Below, in pieces: positions 42,897-46,609 of a DNA stretch of 46,609 bases. The notes under the pieces were generated by a model. It did no database searches, had not been told where the DNA came from, and saw only the letters and a program-made list of their open reading frames with translations. Within the stretch, counting starts at the first letter, position 1; the number at the start of each line of letters is the position of its first letter. Source of the DNA: Brevundimonas sp. UBA986 (lineage in GTDB: Bacteria; Pseudomonadota; Alphaproteobacteria; Caulobacterales; Caulobacteraceae); the NCBI GenBank assembly GCA_002292165.1, contig DBBK01000220.1:359-46967 (forward strand), written 5' to 3'. The translations under genes were made by a program, and so were the position numbers.

Positions 42897-43482
42897 TCTG
42901 GTGCATGTGATCGACGACGATGACGGTCTGCGCGAGGCCCTGGCCTTCCTCCTCGACGTCAACGGGATCGAGGCGCGGTTTTATGTTTCCGCCGACGCCT
43001 TTCTGGATGCGAACAGAACCGATGGCTGCGTTCTCACCGATGTCCGTATGCCGGGTATGACCGGTCTGGAGTTGGCGCGCGAACTCGCGCGCCGCGGTTC
43101 GCGCGCTCCGATTATCGTGATGACGGGGCATGGGGACGTTCCGCTCGCCGTCGAGGCCATGAAAGCCGGTGTTGTCGATTTTATAGAAAAGCCGTTCGAC
43201 GACGGCCATCTGATCGCGGCGCTTCGGTCAGCCCTGGCAGGGCGGGCCGATGAGGTTCCTGGCTCTGCCCGCACGGCTGCGGAGGATCGGCTGTCGCACC
43301 TGTCGCCTCGCGAGCGAGATGTCCTGTCCGGAGTCGTTGAAGGCAAGCTGAACAAGCAGATCGCCTTCGAGTTGGGCATCAGCCCGCGCACGGTGGAAAT
43401 CTATCGCGCCAACCTGATGGTGAAGACCGGCGCGCGCGACATCACCCAGCTGATGCGCATCGCGCTCGCCGCAGGCCTCTGA
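42889..43482 (+). CDS. fixJ: Response regulator FixJ
   Basis: 197 residues: receiver domain (1-120) with acidic D9-D11, phosphoacceptor D51 (LTDVRMPGM), MTGHGD and EKPF, then a LuxR/GerE-type helix-turn-helix (SPRERDVLSGVVEGKLNKQI, ISPRTVEIYRANLMVK). Partner of the FixL encoded immediately upstream; in rhizobia and Caulobacter it activates fixK. The start is GTG at 42889, 8 bases inside fixL, with GGAGG at good distance. No clear FixJ site was found before fixK. Confidence 0.94.
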   Translation: MPDLVHVIDDDDGLREALAFLLDVNGIEARFYVSADAFLDANRTDGCVLTDVRMPGMTGLELARELARRGSRAPIIVMTGHGDVPLAVEAMKAGVVDFIEKPFDDGHLIAALRSALAGRADEVPGSARTAAEDRLSHLSPRERDVLSGVVEGKLNKQIAFELGISPRTVEIYRANLMVKTGARDITQLMRIALAAGL

Positions 43483-43491
43483 CGTCAGAGG
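43476..43491. repeat. Perfect 16-bp palindrome containing both convergent stop codons
   Basis: CCTCTGAC-GTCAGAGG lies exactly between fixJ and the DUF883 gene and includes the TGA of each. With no spacer it cannot make a normal loop of full stem length; a DNA-level site or a weak bidirectional terminator is possible. Confidence 0.45.
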
Positions 43492-43790
43492 TCGGATCGG
43501 CCTCGGGTCAGTAGATAGCCGATGACGGCCGTCGCGAGGGCCAGCGCGCCGACCGCGGCAAGCGGGTGAGCGCGGGTGAGTTCCACCGCCTGACGGGTCG
43601 AGTCGCGCGTCTGCACACGCAGATCCGCGCCCAGCCTGCGAGCGGCTCGCGACAGGGCGTCGGAGGAACGGTGGAGCGCCGCCACGGCGTCGTCGCCGGT
43701 CGTCCGGGCGGCGTCCCGCAGATGGTCGGTGATCTCAAGGGAGAGATCCCGCAGGTCTTCCTGCAGGCGGGTCGCGGCGGATTTGGGCAT
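43485..43790 (-). CDS. DUF883-like (ElaB/YqjD-type) membrane-anchored protein
   Basis: 101 residues: a charged helical body with many Arg, Asp and Ala heptads (about 5-70), then one C-terminal membrane helix AAVGALALATAVIGYLL and a short RGR tail. ElaB/YqjD proteins are tail-anchored inner-membrane proteins that in E. coli associate with ribosomes in stationary phase. A one-mismatch FixK box 54 bp upstream suggests control by low oxygen. It converges with fixJ. Confidence 0.8.
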   Translation of the reverse strand: MPKSAATRLQEDLRDLSLEITDHLRDAARTTGDDAVAALHRSSDALSRAARRLGADLRVQTRDSTRQAVELTRAHPLAAVGALALATAVIGYLLTRGRSDL

Positions 43791-43844
43791 CGAGTTCTCC
43801 TGTGATGGACCTCTTCAGGTAGCCAGACATTGGGCCGGTCTTCC

Positions 43845-43858
43845 GTGATCTGGATCAA
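43845..43858. promoter_or_regulatory. FixK/FNR-type box upstream of the DUF883 gene
   Basis: GTGAT-CTGG-ATCAA, one mismatch to TTGAT-N4-ATCAA. Its centre is 61 bp upstream of the DUF883 ATG (minus strand), which fits activation from -41.5 with a start near 43810. Confidence 0.62.
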
Positions 43859-43912
43859 ACCCGCCAGGACGGCGTACGGCGAAAGCGAGGCGCAGGCGCG
43901 GCTGTTGACCGG

Positions 43913-44755
43913 CTAGCGAGACAGGAAGACCGGAAGAGCAGAGCCGGCGAGCAGGGCGCGAGTCACGCCCCCGAAGACCAACTCGGCCGCCCGCGCGTGG
44001 CTGTAACCGCCGGCGACGATGAGATCGCCGCCCGCATGTCGAGCCTCGTGCTCCAGAGATTCGGCGACAGACCGTCCGTCGGCGCGCACAAGGCGCGGCG
44101 TCGCCGTCACGCCATGACAGGCCAGATGACGCACGGCTTCGGCGACCGGCGCCCCCCGGACTGGCCCGCCGTCTCCGGCTCCGTTGACGACCAGCAGGCT
44201 TACAGTCCGCGCGCGAGTGAGGAGAGGAAGGGCGTCGTTGACGGCGCGGCGCGCTTCCCGGCTGCCGTTCCAGGCGATCACGACATGGTCGCCGATCGTT
44301 TCGGGCGGCGTGGCGGGGACAAGGAGCATGGGGGCGCCGTGCGAAAACAGAAGCGCTTCCGCCGACCAGGTCTGAAGTCCCCGGGCGGGCGAGCTTCGAC
44401 CCATGACGATGAGGTCGCAATACAGGGCGGCGATCACCGCCTCTTCCCCGATCCCGTCATGCCAGCCGACCCGGAGTGCCGTGCGCAGACCCCGGGGCTG
44501 GAGATGATCCGCGAAGCGTCCGGCCACGTCGCGCGCCTGGGCCTGGTCCACAAGGCGACGCCGGGCGATGACGTCGCCCACGCCCGCCCCGCGCGCGAAG
44601 TCGTCCGCCGGCGGCGCGGGGAGATGGGGCAGGACGCACAGACCCGTCAGCGCGGCGTCATGGCGGCTAGCCAAGGCGGACGCCGCCTCGACTGCCGGCT
44701 CCGAAGCAGGGTCCGGACCCGTCAGGACGGCGATGTCTTTCCAGTTCACAAGCAT
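43913..44755 (-). CDS. Tandem-domain universal stress protein
   Basis: 280 residues, two UspA folds (about 1-145 and 150-280). The second carries the nucleotide-binding pattern AGGYSHARAAELVFGGVTRALL (G-x2-G-x9-G-T type); the first has the degenerate VMGRSSPARG. It lies 38 bp after the next usp gene on the same strand and is probably the second gene of that transcript. Tandem Usp proteins often appear in low-oxygen regulons; the exact role is unknown. Confidence 0.92.
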   Translation of the reverse strand: MLVNWKDIAVLTGPDPASEPAVEAASALASRHDAALTGLCVLPHLPAPPADDFARGAGVGDVIARRRLVDQAQARDVAGRFADHLQPRGLRTALRVGWHDGIGEEAVIAALYCDLIVMGRSSPARGLQTWSAEALLFSHGAPMLLVPATPPETIGDHVVIAWNGSREARRAVNDALPLLTRARTVSLLVVNGAGDGGPVRGAPVAEAVRHLACHGVTATPRLVRADGRSVAESLEHEARHAGGDLIVAGGYSHARAAELVFGGVTRALLAGSALPVFLSR

Positions 44756-44793
44756 GGAATGGTCTCTCGGGAGGCGGATCGTGGGGGCGCCTG

Positions 44794-45618
44794 TCAGTGG
44801 GCCAGAAGGACGCAGGTATCGCCGACCTCAAGCAAGGCCTGGGTGACGCCGCCGAGCGTCCATTCGCGGAGCCGCGAATGGCCGTAGCCACCGGCGACGA
44901 TCAGTCGGGCGCCTTGGGTCCGGGCCTCGCTGTGGATACGCCCCCACGCCGAATGCTCCTCATCGACGATGACGTCCGCGACGGCCCGGACGTCATGCCG
45001 GGCGAGGAAGTGAGCCACATCCTCGACCCTCTCCGCCGCCTCGCCAGCGCCGGCCCGGGCGATGATCTCCACCACCCGAACCTCCGAGGCCTCGCGCAGG
45101 AGCGGCAGGGCGGAGGCCAGCGCGCGCTGAGCCTCGCGCGTATCCTTCCACGCCACCAGGGCGGGACTATCCAGGCAGGAAGCCGGGCTCTTTTCCGGGA
45201 CGACCAGAACAGGCCGCCCCACGGCCATGAGGACGTCCGCCGGGTCGGGCGAGCGGTAAGGGGCGTTGGCCGTGCGGGGGCCGACGATGATCAGGTCTGC
45301 GGATCGGGCCTGGAGGGCGACAAAGGTCGCAGGAGAGCCCAGGGCTTCACGCCATTCGGAGCGTACACCACGCACGGCGGTGATCGCCTCGAACCGGACC
45401 CGGGCGCGCCGGACGTCCTCTTCGGCGGCTTCGCGCAGGGCGACGAGCAGATCGCCCATTCCGCCCAGGGGATCATACATCGGCGGGACAGGTTCGCTGG
45501 CTGACGCGCCGATCACACACGCATCGAACCGGTCTGCCAGATCGCAGGCGGCCTCGAGGCGAGCGTCGCTCGCAGGGCCGTCCTCGACGAACACGAGCAG
45601 GCTTGTGAGGCTGTTCAT
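44794..45618 (-). CDS. Tandem-domain universal stress protein
   Basis: 274 residues, two Usp folds. The second domain ends with AGGYGHSRLREWTLGGVTQALL, an intact ATP-binding pattern; the first (IIVGPRTANAPYRSPD) lacks it. AGGAG lies before the ATG at 45618; longer in-frame starts are not needed. A FixK-type box lies 52 bp upstream, placing this gene and the following usp gene in the predicted FixK regulon. Confidence 0.92.
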   Translation of the reverse strand: MNSLTSLLVFVEDGPASDARLEAACDLADRFDACVIGASASEPVPPMYDPLGGMGDLLVALREAAEEDVRRARVRFEAITAVRGVRSEWREALGSPATFVALQARSADLIIVGPRTANAPYRSPDPADVLMAVGRPVLVVPEKSPASCLDSPALVAWKDTREAQRALASALPLLREASEVRVVEIIARAGAGEAAERVEDVAHFLARHDVRAVADVIVDEEHSAWGRIHSEARTQGARLIVAGGYGHSRLREWTLGGVTQALLEVGDTCVLLAH

Positions 45619-45670
45619 GAGACACTCCTTCATTGCAAAGCCATAGGATCCGGATTCCATCGCCCCTGCC

Positions 45671-45684
45671 TTGACCGGGATCAA
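45671..45684. promoter_or_regulatory. FixK/FNR-type box upstream of the minus-strand usp pair
   Basis: TTGAC-CGGG-ATCAA, one mismatch to the consensus. The centre is 60 bp upstream of the ATG at 45618, so transcription from about 45636 is expected. Confidence 0.75.
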
Positions 45685-45734
45685 ACCGTCCCATCGGGCG
45701 CGGCGCGCGTGACGCCGCGGGCTGCGATCGCCTC

Positions 45735-45748
45735 TTGATCCGGATCAA
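45735..45748. promoter_or_regulatory. Perfect FixK/FNR-type box upstream of the plus-strand usp gene
   Basis: TTGAT-CCGG-ATCAA, exact match to the consensus and a perfect palindrome. The centre is 55 bp upstream of the ATG at 45797. It is separated by 50 bp from the box serving the divergent usp pair. Confidence 0.87.
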
Positions 45749-45796
45749 GGCCGTCCACGCCAGATGGCCCCAGGAGATTCCCAAAAGGAGATCTCC

Positions 45797-46609
45797 ATGG
45801 GCTTCAATCATCTGGTCGCCATCGCCGGCGGGGGCGTCGAGGACCGAAATACCCTGGCGACGGCCGTCCACCTTGCGTTGCGCCATTCGGCGTCGCTGGA
45901 GGTCTTGCCGGCTCATCCGGACGCCGCCATGGACATGATTGCCCTGGGCGTCACGCTCGGCGCCCATCTGTCCGCTGACGCTCTGAACCAGCTCGCGGTC
46001 GCCGATGACGGCGCGCAAGGCGTCATCGAGGCGCTCACTCACGCGGAAGCACAGGCTCAAGGACTTGGCCCCAGCGCGGCTCCCGGCGGACCGGGGTTCA
46101 GGGTTCTTCGCCCGGGCCTTCGCCCCGCGATCGACCTGGCCGCGTGGCTCGATCTGGCGGACATGGTGGTCTTCAGCCAGGCCTATCTGGATCTTGGGGA
46201 TCGTCTGAGAGCGGTGCTGGGCGAGGCCCTGATCCTCTGCCGGGCCCCCGTCCTGGTGTCGCGGGGCCCGATGGGGCGACCAGTGGAGATCGCTGCCGTG
46301 GCCTGGGATGGAAGTCTTCAGGCGGGCCGGGCAGTGCGGGCGGCGCTCCCGCTTCTGGCTGAGGCGTCGCGGGTGGTCATCGTTCAGCAGCCGACAGGTG
46401 TCGACCGCTCGCAAGGCGACGCGGACGCCGGCCGGCTGCGTTCCTATCTCGAGGCCAGGGGCGTGAGCGTGCAGGACCGCCATGTCGTGCCGCCCGGCGA
46501 CGAGGGGAGGGAACTGCTCGCCGCCGCGAGGTCCCACGACGCCGATCTGTTCGTCGCCGGAGCCTACGGTCATTCGCGGCTTCGCGAGATCGTATTCGGC
46601 GGCGCGACC
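45797..46609 (+). CDS. Tandem-domain universal stress protein (cut by window end)
   Basis: 271 codons are present with no stop; the 3' end lies past the window. AAGGAG precedes the ATG at 45797. The first domain is divergent, with no nucleotide motif; the second reaches AGAYGHSRLREIVFGGAT, the same pattern as the neighbouring usp proteins, so only a few residues should be missing. A perfect FixK box lies upstream. It is divergent from the other usp genes and probably arose by duplication. Confidence 0.9.
   Translation, partial: MGFNHLVAIAGGGVEDRNTLATAVHLALRHSASLEVLPAHPDAAMDMIALGVTLGAHLSADALNQLAVADDGAQGVIEALTHAEAQAQGLGPSAAPGGPGFRVLRPGLRPAIDLAAWLDLADMVVFSQAYLDLGDRLRAVLGEALILCRAPVLVSRGPMGRPVEIAAVAWDGSLQAGRAVRAALPLLAEASRVVIVQQPTGVDRSQGDADAGRLRSYLEARGVSVQDRHVVPPGDEGRELLAAARSHDADLFVAGAYGHSRLREIVFGGAT

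Overview
The window is GC-rich, densely packed DNA from an alphaproteobacterium. Several traits point to Caulobacterales, possibly Brevundimonas: paired S46 dipeptidyl peptidases, a phytochrome with an HWE/HisKA_2-type kinase end, a heme-PAS FixL, DUF1289 and clan AA aspartic protease genes, and heavy use of ATGA/GTGA gene overlaps. The genus is inferred from gene content. No rRNA, tRNA or CRISPR array was seen.

Layout. (1) Positions 1-8492, minus strand: a TrpR-like regulator, then hisG, hisD, a hisC-like/hisB fusion, hisH, hisA, hisF and hisIE, followed by zwf and pgl (cut by the window edge). From hisG to hisIE every junction overlaps. (2) 8596-12705, plus strand: ATP-grasp, alpha-E, transglutaminase and the proteasome-like peptidase Anbu. 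(3) 12759-19205, plus strand: uvrC, a 1022-residue DUF3857/transglutaminase/TPR protein, beta-carbonic anhydrase and pgsA. (4) 19220-24472, minus strand: a small protein, a GNAT acetyltransferase and two S46 peptidases with different predicted S1 pockets, separated by a palindromic intergenic repeat. (5) 24656-27628, plus strand: a DevC/DevA/DevB-like ABC exporter. (6) 27661-36321: a DsbA/FrnE-like protein, a heme oxygenase-bacteriophytochrome pair, an unrecognised secreted or anchored protein, a crotonase, a 51-residue gene with its own terminator, DUF1289, an aspartic protease, an outer-membrane barrel and dusA.

(7) 36322 to about 39803 looks like an integrated element at the 5' end of dusA: a complete tyrosine recombinase, a fused nucleotidyltransferase-HEPN protein, about 690 bp without a credible gene, and a fragment of a plasmid-type ParB gene. 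(8) 39928-46609 is a sensory block: a BLUF blue-light protein with a substituted flavin-site residue, then a fixK-fixL-fixJ operon, a DUF883 membrane protein and three tandem-domain universal stress proteins. Three FNR/FixK-type boxes (TTGAT-N4-ATCAA, two of them with one mismatch) lie about 50 bp upstream of the DUF883 gene, of the paired usp genes and of the last usp gene. Together these suggest a local low-oxygen regulon: heme FixL to FixJ to FixK to stress proteins.

The most unusual single object is the HisB fusion. Its N-terminal 285 residues match histidinol-phosphate aminotransferase in order, but the PLP lysine is leucine, the phosphate-cup motif is lost, and a central segment is missing. 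It is probably a non-catalytic remnant or a repurposed domain.
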